Positions 1 through 10,826 of a DNA stretch of 64,000 nt are shown here, one piece after another. How positions within the stretch are numbered: position 1 is the stretch's first letter; each line of letters begins with the position of its first letter. The stretch is from Miscanthus floridulus. Taxonomy: Eukaryota; Streptophyta; Magnoliopsida; Poales; Poaceae. The translations under genes and the position numbers were made by a program. The stretch covers positions 95,206,124-95,270,123 of the forward strand of contig NC_089581.1 in the NCBI RefSeq assembly GCF_019320115.1, read 5' to 3'. The notes beneath the pieces were generated by a model. That model had not been told where the DNA came from, did not search any database, and was given only the letters and a program-made list of their open reading frames with translations.

Positions 1-540
1 TCATAAATATAAGTTTTAGATGGTGCTTTGTTATTTATGAATATAGATAATGTCTGATATTTCATATTCTTTAATATGGATTTGGAACCAAATAGAGAAA
101 GAATCGTAAAAACGGATTTGAAACATCCGTTCAGCATCTATATTAAAATCGAATAAGAATACAGATATCCTCATATCTATATTAATGCTAAAACTAATAT
201 GAATATTGGATCTTTCAGATGTTTACACAACCGGAGCCAACCCTAGCAAGAATTAATTGAGGGTCGATGGAGTACCATTCCATGCGTTCGATATGTACAG
301 GGCATGTTTTATTGTTCCCTCGACTCGGTTTTGACCATTGTTTCTGCATCAAATATATCACTTTGAGCTGGAAAACCAGTGCGAAAAAGCATAAATTTGA
401 AGTATTTTTTATCGAACACGTAGGAGAGCAAAGTATATGCTGATCTATGTGTATAACTTCTGTGCACCAGATACATTTTAGCGTCACTGTCGTTGATCAG
501 GATTCAGGACTAATACAGTTTGATTTTTCCAAAATAAAAC
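1..540. other. AT-rich intergenic stretch
   Basis: AT-rich sequence with no recognisable coding similarity. A 90-codon open frame on the minus strand (215-487) has no motif I recognise and its composition fits chance. Short related motifs such as ATATCC/GGATAT recur at 60-200, which could be the worn end of a DNA transposon, but no terminus can be placed. Confidence 0.4.
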
Positions 541-656
541 GCGCTTTGACTTTGCTTTGATTATATTGTGTGCGCTTCGACGGGAAGGAAACGAAGCTGC
601 GCTTTGACTTTGCTTTGATTATATTGTGTGTGCTTCGACGGAAAGGAAACGAAGCT
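541..656. repeat. 58-bp tandem duplication (2 copies)
   Basis: Two head-to-tail copies of a 58-bp unit, 541-598 and 599-656, each beginning GCGCTTTGACTTTGC and ending AACGAAGCT. They differ at only a few positions. The array ends about 20 bp before the GC-rich end of the hAT element. Whether it belongs to the element or to the flank cannot be decided from one copy. Confidence 0.9.
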
Positions 657-675
657 TCTGAGCACACATCTATAT

Positions 676-905
676 ATGGCTAACGGGCCGGGCCGGCACG
701 GCACGGCACGGGCCCGTGCCAGCATGGCCCAATAGTCAACGGGCCGGCACGTTACGCCGTGTCTCACAGGCCGTGCCTCATAGGGCCACGGGCCTGGTCT
801 TCGGCCCAGGCACGGTCCTATGGGCCGATTTCCATGCCGGGCCAGTCCGCGAAGCACGGCCAGAATCACGGGCCGTGCCAGTCCGTGGTCTGTTACCCTT
901 TGCAT
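676..905. repeat. hAT subterminal GC-rich repeat block
   Basis: About 230 bp with many copies of CACGGCACGG, GGGCCGG and CCGTGCC in both orientations, next to the sequence GGCTAACGGGCCGGGCC. Subterminal arrays of this kind are the usual transposase binding zone of plant hAT elements. Open frames read through it on both strands only because the repeats avoid stops. Confidence 0.7.
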
Positions 906-1485
906 TCATATAATTACAGTTTCACAAATAGATAACAGTTCATAGTTTTATAATTCATACATTCACAGTTCATATCAATACATCATCACAGTTTCTTACC
1001 TTCACAAAATCAAAGTCCAAAACTTGTCCGATACAGTCACATTTTCATACATTCACAGAATCGAAGTCGAAATGTCCGATACATTCACAGATCATAGTTT
1101 CATACATTCACTGATTCACAGAATCAAAGTCCAAAGCCGACAGACAACAGAAATAACCAAAATGAGCTATTTAGTGCAATGCTGCCTCATTAAAAATCTT
1201 TTTAGGTAAAACTCACCCTTGTGAGAAACCCTAGAAAGAAAAAAAGAGTGCAGCCAGCTCTTAATTAACCATTGTTCAAATGATAGACAAGTCTTTAACA
1301 GTCACACACACCTTTTCACAGTCACAGATCACACACACACTCAGGAGGCAAGTCTCAACCTTAGTACCTCACTAAGTACCAGGAGCACCACCAGCAGGTC
1401 CATCTTCATCAAGGTACAAGTTCTGGAATGAGTCTTCAAGTTCTTGGTTGTCAACAGCATGTTGTTCCTTTTTTTCTCCTAACTC
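906..1485. other. hAT 3' non-coding region
   Basis: Sequence between the transposase stop and the GC-rich end. It contains short imperfect repeats of CATACATTCACAG and CAAAGTCCAAA (about 950-1140) and otherwise nothing I recognise. It is most simply the 3' untranslated and subterminal part of the hAT element. Confidence 0.45.
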
Positions 1486-3609
1486 CTAGTCCTTTAAGCA
1501 GGTCAGCATCTCTATAGTCTCTGGTGACAAGCGCCGTCGCCGTTCCTCAATTATCCTACCTGTCAAACTAAAACAAGACTCCAAAGACATAGTAGATACA
1601 GAAAATTGATAGGATATCTCTAGCCATTATAGACAGGATTAGAAATGTTAGCTTATGGTCATGCCACCACAGAAGTAGGTCAAAATCATCCTCATAAGAA
1701 GTGACATTGTCACTGTCTAAGTAAGCTGATAGCTCAGAAACAGCAGAAGTAGATGAAGATGAAGTGACAGGGAGAGGGGAAGGACCAACAATACCTGATC
1801 CATAGCCAAAGATTCTTCCCTAGGCCTGCTTTTTCTTACCTGTATGATGTGATGGTTGTGCAACCCTTTGAGACCTAGCTGCACAAAACTTGCTCTCATA
1901 TTTGTTAAACATTTTATACAATTCAGTTTTGATATCAGCATAGTATGAACTGTACTCAGAACTAGTGTATTCACCAAGTAATTGCAGCATATTAAAGAAA
2001 CCTCTCATCTTAGCTCTAGGATCAAGAATGAATGCATATGAATATAACAGAGGTATGTCTTACCAATATTTAAGGAACTTAAGCTTCATAGGTAATACAA
2101 TAGCTCTCAGATTATGATCTTTTTCACATGCATGCAAATGAGAAGCAATCTCTAGGATATGATGCAGAACAAGTGGACTTGTAAGATAATAAACACCAGA
2201 CAGTACAACAGTGGAGTCATAGAAGAGTTCCAAGAACTCCAGTAATTCTCAGCAAAATACCAATGATTTGTAGTCAATAATTGTGAACCATAATGGAAAT
2301 TAATGAACACAGAAAAGACATTCTTGTATGAAACCAAGTGTTTAAGCATCAGATAAGTAGAATTCCATCTAACATCCATATCCAAGCCAAACTTTCTAGG
2401 TCTAACACCCTTAGCATTACAGTATTCCTTGAACAATATAATTCTTTGATTAGAGGAATTTAAGAAGTTAATTGCAGTTCTAAAATCTTCTATGTAAGGT
2501 TCCAACCTCTTTAAGCCAGATTTTACAATGAGATTAATGATATGACAAGCACAACATTGATGTACAAGACTGTACTTACGGTTACTAGGATCCATAGGAT
2601 CAGGTGAAGAATCAGGACCCAAGTAACAAGCAAATAGAGGTGTCAAAGTGTTCATAGCCCTAGCATTAGAAGAAGCATTGTCTAGAGTAACAGAGAAAAT
2701 CTTGTCAATCAGACAATACTCCTCAACCACAGCAGCAATTCTTTCAGCAATGTTTTCACCAGAATGTTTAACCTCAATCAGCCTAAGACCAATAACCATT
2801 TTCTGTAACTCCCAATCAGCATTCACATAGTGAGCAACAACACTAATATAGTCCTCCTTAGCATTACCAGACCAAATGTCTGAAGTCAAAGCAACAGAAG
2901 CAGCAGCAGGCAACACAAAATTCTTAAGCTTATCACGACGTTCAGTAAACAACTTACCAAGATCTCTAGTGGTGGTCTGTCTAGAAACCTTGGCAAACCT
3001 AGGGTTATGAGCAAGAACAATGTAATCCTCCCATGCCTGTGACTCACCTGTATCTAATGAAAGGTCAAGCCTAGCAATCAATCTACACAACTCAGAGCGA
3101 GCAACAGTAGGATTGTAGTCCTAGTTATGCACAGATCCATTAGGATTGTAAGAAAGCCTAGACTGAACCCTAGCAACATGATCAACCTTTTTCCTACAAG
3201 ATTTCTGATGCCTAATCAAATGGCCAGTGCCAACAGAAGATCTAGTAGACAATCTACTCTTACATATTTTACAGATAGCAGCAGTTCGAACCTTTTGACC
3301 ATTCACAGTCACATAGATCTCATCAAAATCAACCCAGACCCTAGATTTATGCTTACCAAGGCATGAGGTACCATCTGTGCTGTTGCAGCCAACCGGTGTC
3401 CCTGTCACCGTCGCCGATGGTGCCGGCTCCGCCCCTCCACCACCATCGCCACCGTCCAGATCGATTGGAGCAGAGTCGCTACCGACATTGATACCCAGCA
3501 ACGCAGCAGCGTCGTCATGGATGTCGTCATCATCCTCTAGGAGAAGCCCTGCCGCAATCAGGTCGTCGTTGCCAGTGAGTGGATAGACGACATCATCGTC
3601 ATCCGCCAT
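1486..3609 (-). pseudogene. hAT transposase (BED finger, RICESLEEPER-like), broken
   Basis: The reading starts best at the ATG at 3609, in good context (GCCATGGCG). It opens with an acidic N-terminus, then a BED zinc finger (CKIC at the start, GTGHLIRHQ near the end; about 3250-3140). An in-frame TAG lies at 3121-3123 and the same frame then continues to about 2230 with the hAT catalytic core: LTSDIWS, VTLDNASSNARAM, CCACHIINLIVK and DVRWNSTYLML. The C-terminal part is split by frameshifts. A dimerisation region (SLESCFSLTGRIIEERR, ending LTCLKD) is recognisable just before the stop at 1486. So all domains are present in order but cannot be translated. The family acts in cut-and-paste transposition in the nucleus. 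Confidence 0.88.
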
Positions 3610-4100
3610 GGCGACCTTGACCATGGACGGCTTATCTCCAGCACCATTCCTCAATAGTGCGAGCGGCCGCCGTGCCTGGACTATGCCATAGGAAGAGGAC
3701 GATGAGGCATCGGCAACCGACCTGGACGGAGGAGAAAAATAGAGTCAGAGAGATAGAGCCATAGAGGTACAGATCTAGAGTTAGTGGAAGAGACACAAGA
3801 AGTGGAGAAGATAGATCTAGGGTTAGGGTGCCAGAGATGATGAGGGCCACCCAGAGGAGAGAGACCAATTAGAAACGATGGCGAACGACAGAGGAGGGAG
3901 GGACGGGAACATGGTCATGAACTCACATAGTTCACCGAGAGCGAGAGAAGAGAGAGGGAGAAGGGAGGAGAGAGGGGGAAGGGAGGAGAGGCAGATCGAG
4001 GTCACCGGAGTCGAGGACGACGGACGAGATCAGTAGATCACGAGATAGAAAACGGTGTCCCGAACGTTAGAGTTGGCCGTTTATATCCGTTAGACTGTGA

Positions 4101-4406
4101 ACAGTTGAGTTTTTTAATTGCAATGGTCGACTTTGACTGGCAAAAGTCAAACTGTCGTGTTTGACCCGAAGTCACCTATATATACTGCACTCCCCCCTGT
4201 ATTCATTGTTTTGTCAAAGGTAGGGAGGTGCTGCTGAATTTTTTCCATGACACGAAGTCGACTTTGTTGCGAATTCAAAGTTCTTCGAAGTCCAAAATTG
4301 AAGTTTTCCTTCCTTTGTCTGCTAAGGTTAGTTTTTGTTTTGTTGTTTATTTTATATATGTGTTTTATCTTTTGTAATGTTTCTTTCTTTTTTGTTTAAA
4401 CTTTAG
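4101..4406. other. Leader-like sequence with putative 5'UTR intron
   Basis: Upstream of the next pseudogene. A GT...AG segment (about 4326 GTTAGTTTTTG to TTTAG at about 4406) has the T-rich look of a plant intron and ends directly before the ATG at 4407. CTATATATAC at about 4178 could be a TATA box. No coding sequence is seen here. Confidence 0.35.
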
Positions 4407-4939
4407 ATGTCTGAACAAGAGAAGGTTGTTTCTAAGAATTCTCCTGCTGAGTCGGATCGGTCTTCCGCGAAGACAAGATCTAATGATGATTTAGAGGATG
4501 TTATGAATCAGAATTGGTTGGAGATGACACCAAATCTTTGTGGTTTGGTAAGCCTTTAATGGACGAAGAAGAATGGAAGTGGATGGTTAATAATCAGTTG
4601 GTAGAAAGGGTTTCTGTTTGTTTGCCCAAGGATGAAGTGATTCCAGATGCATAGCCAGATGAACACATGGTTTTTAAGGATCAATTTAGTGCTAGACTTT
4701 GCTTTCCTTGCCAAGATTTAGTTGAAGAGATTCCGAAGGCTTACAACAATGAGATGCATCATTTAACTCCCAATGGCATTGCTAAAATTGCCTTGTTTGT
4801 TTGGGCTGTTAAATCTGAAGATGTGAATCCGGACATCAAGGCCTTTTGTGCTCTTCATGAGATGCATACACAATTTAGTAAAAAATGGTGGAGGGAAAGA
4901 AAGTTATCAAATACTTTGGTTGCAGCAGCTTCAAGCTAG
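4407..4939 (+). pseudogene. Putative gypsy-type transposon N-terminal protein (Transposase_28-like), broken
   Basis: A degenerate coding stretch beginning at ATG 4407 (MSEQEKVVSKN). It frameshifts at about 4555 and has an in-frame TAG at about 4652. The clearest part (4655-4939) reads DEHMVFKDQFSARL, then LTPNGIAKIALFVWAVK, then WWRERKLSN. This matches the pattern I know from the plant family called 'putative gypsy type transposon' (a conserved FRDQFxAGLRFP ... LxPNAIxxLxxFIWA block). These proteins are found inside grass transposons and their function is unknown. Only the N-terminal domain remains. It abuts the CACTA terminus at 5016, but may be unrelated to it. Confidence 0.6.
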
Positions 4940-5015
4940 CACGAGGTGCAAAATAGATTCCCCTAGCTTCCAAGAATAAGTGGAGTGAAGATTGGTAAAA
5001 ATTTTGGCTAAAAGT

Positions 5016-5470
5016 CACTACTACAACATAGGGATATAGTAACACTAACTTCTGTGACTATAGGTTCAAAAAAGTGTTACTAGCTCTCTTCGTAACACAT
5101 ATTTTTATGTGTTCTAATTGGCCATGTTACTATAGACTTGTTTATTGTAACATATTTACTTATCTACTGTAGCATTCGTCTAGTGTTACAATGGTTCTTT
5201 ACTGTAATACTTTTTTTTAGCTCCAGTAACACTTCCATATTGTGGTTGAGTACATACTTTGTAATACATTTACTTTTCTACTGGAATATTTATCTAGAGT
5301 TATGGTGATTCTCCTGAGTACCACTTTTTTATTATTCTAGTAACACTTTCACATTATGGTAGAGCACATAGTGTGGAACAAAGGAACACGTGGTTTGTAA
5401 CACATGTTTTACCTATTGTAACACATTCAAATTTTGAAATTAATGTTTATAATACCCTTACATGTGGCAT
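5016..5470. mobile_element. CACTA transposon terminus with subterminal repeats
   Basis: Starts CACTACTACAACA at 5016, the standard CACTA-superfamily terminus, preceded by AGT that could be one copy of a 3-bp target duplication. The next ~430 bp carry many copies of a short motif in both orientations (AGTAACAC / TGTTACTA / GTAACACA), the subterminal transposase-binding repeats typical of this superfamily. No matching TGTTGTAGTAGTG end is seen further right, so only one end is present or the other lies in degraded sequence. Confidence 0.75.
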
Positions 5471-6675
5471 ACACATAATTGAATCACACAAACATGACAT
5501 TGCAAAATCACATGAACCATAGATTTCAATAACCATTGCTAGATCCACAGTTCGTATGAAGGTTTCAAACGTAGTACTTGTTCAAATAATTATATTATAT
5601 GTACATAACAAGATGGCTCTAAAGAGCAAACACACATAGTATTGAAGAGCCCATACTACCAGAAAGGAAAATGTGATATCTAGTATTCTTAAATTCAATT
5701 GCTTCTTCATCCACTCTTGTACACATAAATACAGGAATTCACCAATTAATCATTTCCACCAGCAAAGAGAAAGTAATAAGTTGTAACATTACATATTATT
5801 CTATCTATGTTTGATGTTGTAAAGTAACAATGCAGTGTGAACTTACAAATATTGAAGGCCAAGCAATTGGTACTCCTTAGGCATGGGCATCACCAATGTC
5901 ATTGTACCCAGGCATGGGCATCACTTATGACTCATCTTTGGCAATGGGATGCTTGATACATGCTTTGTAGAATTGATTTTTGGTCTCAACTCCACCAACA
6001 CATGTTTTTGGATTAGTGTCCAAAAGAGTTGCATAAGCCATTGTAGTCATATTTGGATATTTTTGCAGTCATGAGTAGCACTATTGCCCCAACCTACATT
6101 AATTTGACATAATGACTTAGCAAAAAAAATAAACATCAATTGTATATCAGAACAAGTGATATTATATTGATCTACCTTCACTGGAGAAGGTTGCTTATAT
6201 ATTTAGAATCTTGTGGCATGTAGTAGCCTAGTCACGAGCCATCTCTTGTTGGGTGGTGGTAGTCTCTCCAAGCATTCCGTGATGATCCTTAGACATATGA
6301 GTTAAGATATTTAACAATATATAAGGAAAAAGTTTTACTATATCAAATGTGAAAGTATGGTTCTTAGATACATTTTGTTTCTCTTTTATTCTACTAGAGC
6401 TCCTTGGACAAGAACAAAATTAAAAGGATTAGAAACACAATTGAATTTATACATTATTACAATATTAAGCATCTTGAATAAATTGACATTACAAGTCTCA
6501 TGTATCATATTAATTGGTTCGCTAAAAAGGTGTACCTCTATTTTATAGAATCATTAATCAAGCAACCTAGGGACATTACTTCTCCTTCTTCGATTAATAA
6601 TTCCTTGTCATTATTGTCACCACAATACCAATTCGTGTAAATCATAATCACTAGTCAAAAATATTGGTATATAAT
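5471..6675. other. AT-rich region, possible degenerate CACTA interior
   Basis: Mostly AT-rich. On the minus strand a coding-like patch at about 6060-5870 (reading AYATLLDTNPKTCVGGVE and then FYKACIKHPIAKDES) and another around 6290-6220 could be decayed exons of a plant transposon protein, given the CACTA terminus next to them. The reading has stops and I cannot assign a family. The sequence GGCATGGGCATCAC occurs twice (about 5881 and 5911). Confidence 0.3.
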
Positions 6676-6968
6676 AAAAAAACTCGACCCACGGGGTAAG
6701 ACAGCCCCCGAGCATTATGCTTAAGAAGAAGACCTTCTCACACAGGTCGAGAAAATCCTCGAATCCTTGTCCCACCCATACACAGTGGCACCGCAGCTCT
6801 CGTGAGACTGGGCTGGCCTTAGACTTGTGCTTTGGCATGGGGCAGACGAGAGGATTTTTTTCAACGTGCAGATAAACTGCGCCTTCTCTGGCTAACAAAT
6901 CCGCCCCCAAGGAGGTTCAAACTCTGACCGACAGAGTGCAAAGCGCACAACCAGACCAACTGGTCTAG
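6676..6968 (-). mobile_element. tRNA-derived SINE
   Basis: On the minus strand it begins near 6968 with GACCAGTTGGTCTGGTTGTG (A-box-like). About 30 bp later comes GAGTTTGAACC, a B-box with one C-to-T change from GAGTTCGAACC. It ends CCGTGGGTCGAG followed by seven T (plus-strand A run 6676-6682). Internal Pol III boxes, ~290 bp length and a short T tail fit grass SINEs. A clear target duplication was not found. The 97-codon open frame through it is not a gene. Confidence 0.7.
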
Positions 6969-7749
6969 CAATTATTCTTGAATACAAGAAACAAATTGAT
7001 AACCTTCTTACTTGATAAAAATAGATCATCATCGTCACTATATTTAGGCTCACATGTTTGTTTGTTCTAGAAAAGAGAAGAAAGAGGAATAACATGAGTT
7101 ATTATAGAAGACCTTTGTAAATAAAGAAATATTAATTTCAGAAGCAAGAGATTTTACCAATTTATCACTCTTTAGGGAATACATTTTGCTATATCATTGC
7201 TTTTGTAATTACAAAATCATTACACAAATCGACATCAAAGTATGTGGATATATAACATAGACAAGGAAGGGTGGTTCATACAAGATAATTTAATTATCAA
7301 TAAATAAGTAATAATTAAATATATCAATTAATGAAACACTATTTATATAATATTTATCATGAAAATATTTAAATAACTTATATTAGTAAATAAATAAATC
7401 AAAGTATTAAAATAATTTACAATAGCAAATATATTAGGTCCTAACTAAATTAGAAAAATACTAGGTTAATTTAATATTTATGTATCATTAATAATATTCA
7501 TGAAAATATAAATATCTTGTTCTTCATGGATATAGTAGATTAATGTCCGATATTCCATATATACATGTACGATATATAATTATTTACCCTCTGGACTACC
7601 CCTCAATTTCCGGTCTTTTTTTCACTGCGCCAAAAACATCCCCCATCCGCCAGAGCGCGAAAAATTGGCGGGGAAGTGGGTATCTTAACTTCTCGAGTCC
7701 TTTCTCTATGTCTTGTACATATTTGGCCGCCCTTAATCGGCAAGATCCA
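6969..7749. other. AT-rich intergenic DNA
   Basis: Very AT-rich (especially 7260-7540), with no coding similarity. A short GC-richer patch at about 7620-7740 contains an open frame of 72 codons without recognisable features. Confidence 0.4.
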
Positions 7750-8072
7750 GGCCTTGTTTAAATCCAGAGACTAAAATTTAGAGGTGTCACATCGGGTATC
7801 ACATCGGAGTGTCATATGGTAGTGTTCGGATAGTAATTATAAAATAAATTACAGAATTCCTTAGTACTAGACGAATTTATTAAGCCTAATTAATCAGTCA
7901 TTAACACATGCTATAGCACCACATTGTCAAATAATGGATTTATTAGGCTTAAAAATTTCATCTAGCAAATTAGTCGCAATATGTACAATTATTTAATACT
8001 CAATACATTTATCAAACATCCGATAGGATAGAGAATAAATTTTAGATTTCAGGGAAGAAACTAAACAGGGCC
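7750..8072. mobile_element. MITE with GGCC-TGTTTA inverted ends
   Basis: Left end GGCCTTGTTTAAATCC and right end, read in reverse, GGCCCTGTTTAGTTTC form imperfect terminal inverted repeats. The inverted similarity goes inward (CTAAAATTTA on both sides). The inside is AT-rich with the motif TTATTAAGCCTAATTA, seen in very abundant grass MITEs that often lie near genes. Flanks share ATCCA, but a clean target duplication cannot be asserted, so the superfamily is left open. Confidence 0.75.
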
Positions 8073-8293
8073 CAATCCATCATCATCCATGCCTCCCTGT
8101 TTTTTTTTCCTCCCAAAATTTTCCCTCTAAAACGCATCTCGTTCCTCCGATTCAGCTTTGTCCGCCTCCTCAAATCAAATCGGGCTCCCGGACTGTTTCT
8201 CGCACCCCTCCCGCACCGCCGTCAACAGTCCCTTCGCCGACGGAGACCCTTCAACCTTCATCTGGTGTCAGTGGCCGCACCCCGTGCCAAGAG

Positions 8294-8440
8294 ATGTCAT
8301 CCACCTCTGATCCAGTGTCGCCGTCCATGATTCTCCAGGTCGCCGCCGTCCTTCTTCCCCGTCTCCTCCAGGCCATCGTCTGCGCGTCCTCATTCGGCCG
8401 CCATATGCATCTCATGTCGCAGCCCCAGGTCGACATGTAA
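8294..8440 (+). CDS. Small ORF / possible exon 1 of an unknown gene
   Basis: A 48-residue ORF (start MSSTSDPVSPSMILQ, then a leucine-rich stretch VAAVLLPRLLQAIV) inside GC-rich, C/T-rich sequence that looks like a grass promoter and 5'UTR. Its last codons overlap a good splice-donor sequence (GACAT|GTAAGC), so it may be the first exon of a longer gene or captured gene fragment rather than a complete peptide. I do not recognise the product. A plausible acceptor exists only far downstream. Confidence 0.22.
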   Translation: MSSTSDPVSPSMILQVAAVLLPRLLQAIVCASSFGRHMHLMSQPQVDM

Positions 8441-9201
8441 GCAGAGATTTGTGTTGGTTCCTTCTGTGTAGTCCTCCCTTCCAAATCCTTGCAAGTTATG
8501 AAGGAGCATCTGATTCCTTCTTTGTAGGCCGCCCTCCCAAATCGCTGCAAGTTAAAAAGGAGCTGTTGGTACGAATTGTCTTGCCATCGCGTTGACTGCA
8601 AAACAGGAGCACCTCAGGCTGCAATCAAGGAAACGGTATCAAGAAGTACAAGTTAAGAGAGGAGAGTGGCCAGAGGGATGGGAAACGGGAAGAGATTTTG
8701 ATCTGGCTTAGGTAATTAACAGATCGTTTCCCCTTCCTTTCTCTTCATGTTGGTAATTATTAGAATCTAAATCTCATCGGGTGTTTGGCTGTATAGTTTG
8801 TCAGTACATGCACCTCTAACCTAGTGTTTGTTTGAGGACTTTTTAGGCCAAATTTCAATGGGCGACGAACTAATTAGTTTAGAACTTTAGATAATTTCAT
8901 TCAATCTGTCTAGGTGACATTCATTTATTTTGGCCCCTCCTGTCTACTAAATTTTTTCCTCATGTACTTACGCTATCTTCTAACTAAATTTACACGGACT
9001 TATTACTATATTTACAATAACTTATTTAGTGTAGTTTATTGGACATGGTGGTGTAATTTAAGAATAATACAAATATATGCCAAAATTTTTAGAAAAATTA
9101 ACAAATTATTTCTATGGATTCCAGATAACAGAGAAATTTATGTTAAAATTGTTCACAAATATTATCAAATTGTTCATAAATTTCAGAAAAAAATTCACAG
9201 T
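8441..9201. other. Non-coding, AT-rich toward the right
   Basis: No coding similarity. From about 8900 on the sequence is strongly AT-rich and could be intronic, since it ends in TTCACAG directly before the GH9 exon at 9202. Confidence 0.35.
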
Positions 9202-9318
9202 TAGAATGAGGACGGAGTCGCCGTGACCATGGCGGACGAGTTCGGCGGCACGAGCTGGGCCATAAACGAGTTCAGCTGGGACGTCAAATACGCCGGCCTC
9301 CAGATCCTCGCCGCCAAG
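9202..9318 (+). pseudogene. GH9 endoglucanase exon fragment
   Basis: The exon reads ...[20 protein letters not shown] then [10 protein letters not shown] and stops exactly at a splice donor (AAG|GTATAC at 9318/9319). A splice-acceptor-like TTCACAG precedes it. The pattern GGTxWxxxEFSWDxKYxGxQxLxxK is a conserved block of plant glycosyl hydrolase family 9 endo-1,4-beta-glucanases, secreted or membrane enzymes acting on cellulose during wall growth. Neither the upstream catalytic part nor the downstream exons are nearby. It is therefore an isolated exon: captured by a transposon or a remnant of a deleted gene. A Helitron helicase tail lies close by once the Tekay insertion is removed. Confidence 0.7.
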
Positions 9319-9901
9319 GTATACACAGACACATCACTACTTGCTTGATCGCTGTCATTAGGGTACGTTTAACGTGAAGACAATGCAACAAATTAAATAT
9401 GGTATCCAAATTCCAAGATAACTGACAACTGATGTGCCTGCTACTAGTATGTGTAGTTATGAATGGCACGTAGCAGACACACTTGATCATATATATGTTC
9501 AACAAAAAAGTCAGATCAACAAGGAATCTACCCTACGTAAGTGCAGCAGACAATCCTGATGGTCGATCACAGAATTCGGTTGATAGAAGAGCCTAAATCA
9601 CCTGGTTGACATATAACAATATTGAAATTAAATAAACAAATCGGGAGACAGCAGAGGAGCGGCAGACAGGGAGGGAATGTGGAACTAATCACAAAACACT
9701 GCTTACCGTAGTCATATCTTGCCCACCCCCGAAAGGTAGCAGGAACCACTTAGAACTAAAGGAAATGAACACAGCAATATATCCTATCGGCACACCCACT
9801 CAGAGAATCAAGAAGCATTTCGCAAGCACTGGACAAGCAAAAGACACTACTACGAACTAGACACCACGGATCCACACAGTCAGGTTTCAAAAAATGTAAG
9901 G
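9319..9901. other. Non-coding flank left of the Tekay element
   Basis: No gene recognised. A short exon-like patch on the minus strand near 9745-9700 (CTTTCGGGGGTGGGCAAG, followed by a GTAAG donor) has no identifiable family. Before the Tekay insertion this sequence was contiguous with 25250 onward, i.e. with the Helitron helicase tail. Confidence 0.35.
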
Positions 9902-9906
9902 AGAAC
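9902..9906. repeat. Target-site duplication AGAAC (left)
   Basis: AGAAC directly before the 5' LTR; the same five bases follow the 3' LTR at 25245-25249. This fixes both ends of the Tekay element. Confidence 0.92.
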
Positions 9907-10819
9907 TGTAACAACCAAAAATCCATACACCAAAAATATCAACTACAAAATTTTTCTTAAAACTCCCATGTGTTGATGAATGTCATGAATAGAAACCCAA
10001 CCTAAGAGATGCATTAGGTCTAACCCCAACCTAAGTAACACATAAGCATGGCATGCCATTTGTTAATCATGTTTATTTAAACACTGACAAATAAAACATA
10101 GCATACATTGTTAACTCACATGGTGATTTGGATTTTCATTTGTTTTATGTAATGCCTAACAACTCGCTTAAAGAAATAAACCATAAAGTAATTATTACTC
10201 AAACCAAAGAATAAATGTTTAAAGAGAAAACTAATTCTATTTTTGTATAACAAAACTACACCTATTTTTGTTATACAAAATAGCTAAATAAAATTCCTAA
10301 CATATATATAAAAGAGAATGTTGTGGGCCTCATATCTACAAAACTCCAATGAATAAGGTACACTAATTTTTGAATTCAAATTCCAAATCAATTTGAATTT
10401 GAACAAAGGAGAAGAAAAATAAAACAGAAAAAGGGAAAAGAAAAGGAGAAGGCCCGCAGCTGGCTCGGCGTGCTCGGCCCAGCTTGCGCGCGCAGCAGCA
10501 GGCCGGCCCAACTCGCGTGGCCAGCCCAGCAAGTAGCCCAGCGCGCGCCCACGCCCGCGCGCCTCCCTGCCTTGCTCGCTGCCACTGCCCGCCGGGCCCC
10601 ACCTATCGGCTTTCCTATTCATCTTCTCCGCGCCCACGCTTCAACCGCCCGCGCGACCGGAGGCCGACAGCGTTGGTAGGAGCGGGCTAGGGGGTCACGC
10701 CCGGGGCATGGCCTTGCTCCCCCTTGCGCCGCGCTCACGCAACCTCGCGCCAGTGTCGGATGCATCGCACGCCTTTCCACCGCACGATGCCGAACGCCAT
10801 TGGAGGCATGGAGCTCGGC

Positions 10820-10826
10820 TATAAAG
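10820..10826 (+). promoter_or_regulatory. TATA box in Tekay 5' LTR
   Basis: TATAAAG within CTCGGCTATAAAGCC, followed by a C/T-rich leader (CTCTCCCTCAGCC). The same motif is kept in the 3' LTR at 21752-21758. It is the best candidate core promoter of the element. Confidence 0.6.

Larger units (their letters stand above)
676..4100 (-). mobile_element. Decayed hAT transposon
   Basis: The body is a minus-strand hAT transposase (1486-3609). The 3' side of that gene runs into a GC-rich terminal segment at about 676-900, packed with GGCACGG/CCGTGCC and GGGCC motifs, as in plant hAT families whose ends carry GGCTAACGGGCC-type sequence. No matching inverted terminus or 8-bp target duplication is visible near 4100, so the right boundary is a guess (end of the 5' leader region) and the element is probably truncated there. 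Confidence 0.7.

Noticed and set aside
561..913. Overlapping 114- and 65-codon frames on opposite strands.
   Set aside because: They read the hAT subterminal repeats; GC-rich direct and inverted motifs avoid stops.
5652..5672. CATACTACCAGAAAGG as a possible second CACTA terminus.
   Set aside because: Imperfect match in the same orientation as the left end, so it cannot be the opposite terminus; no subterminal repeats follow.
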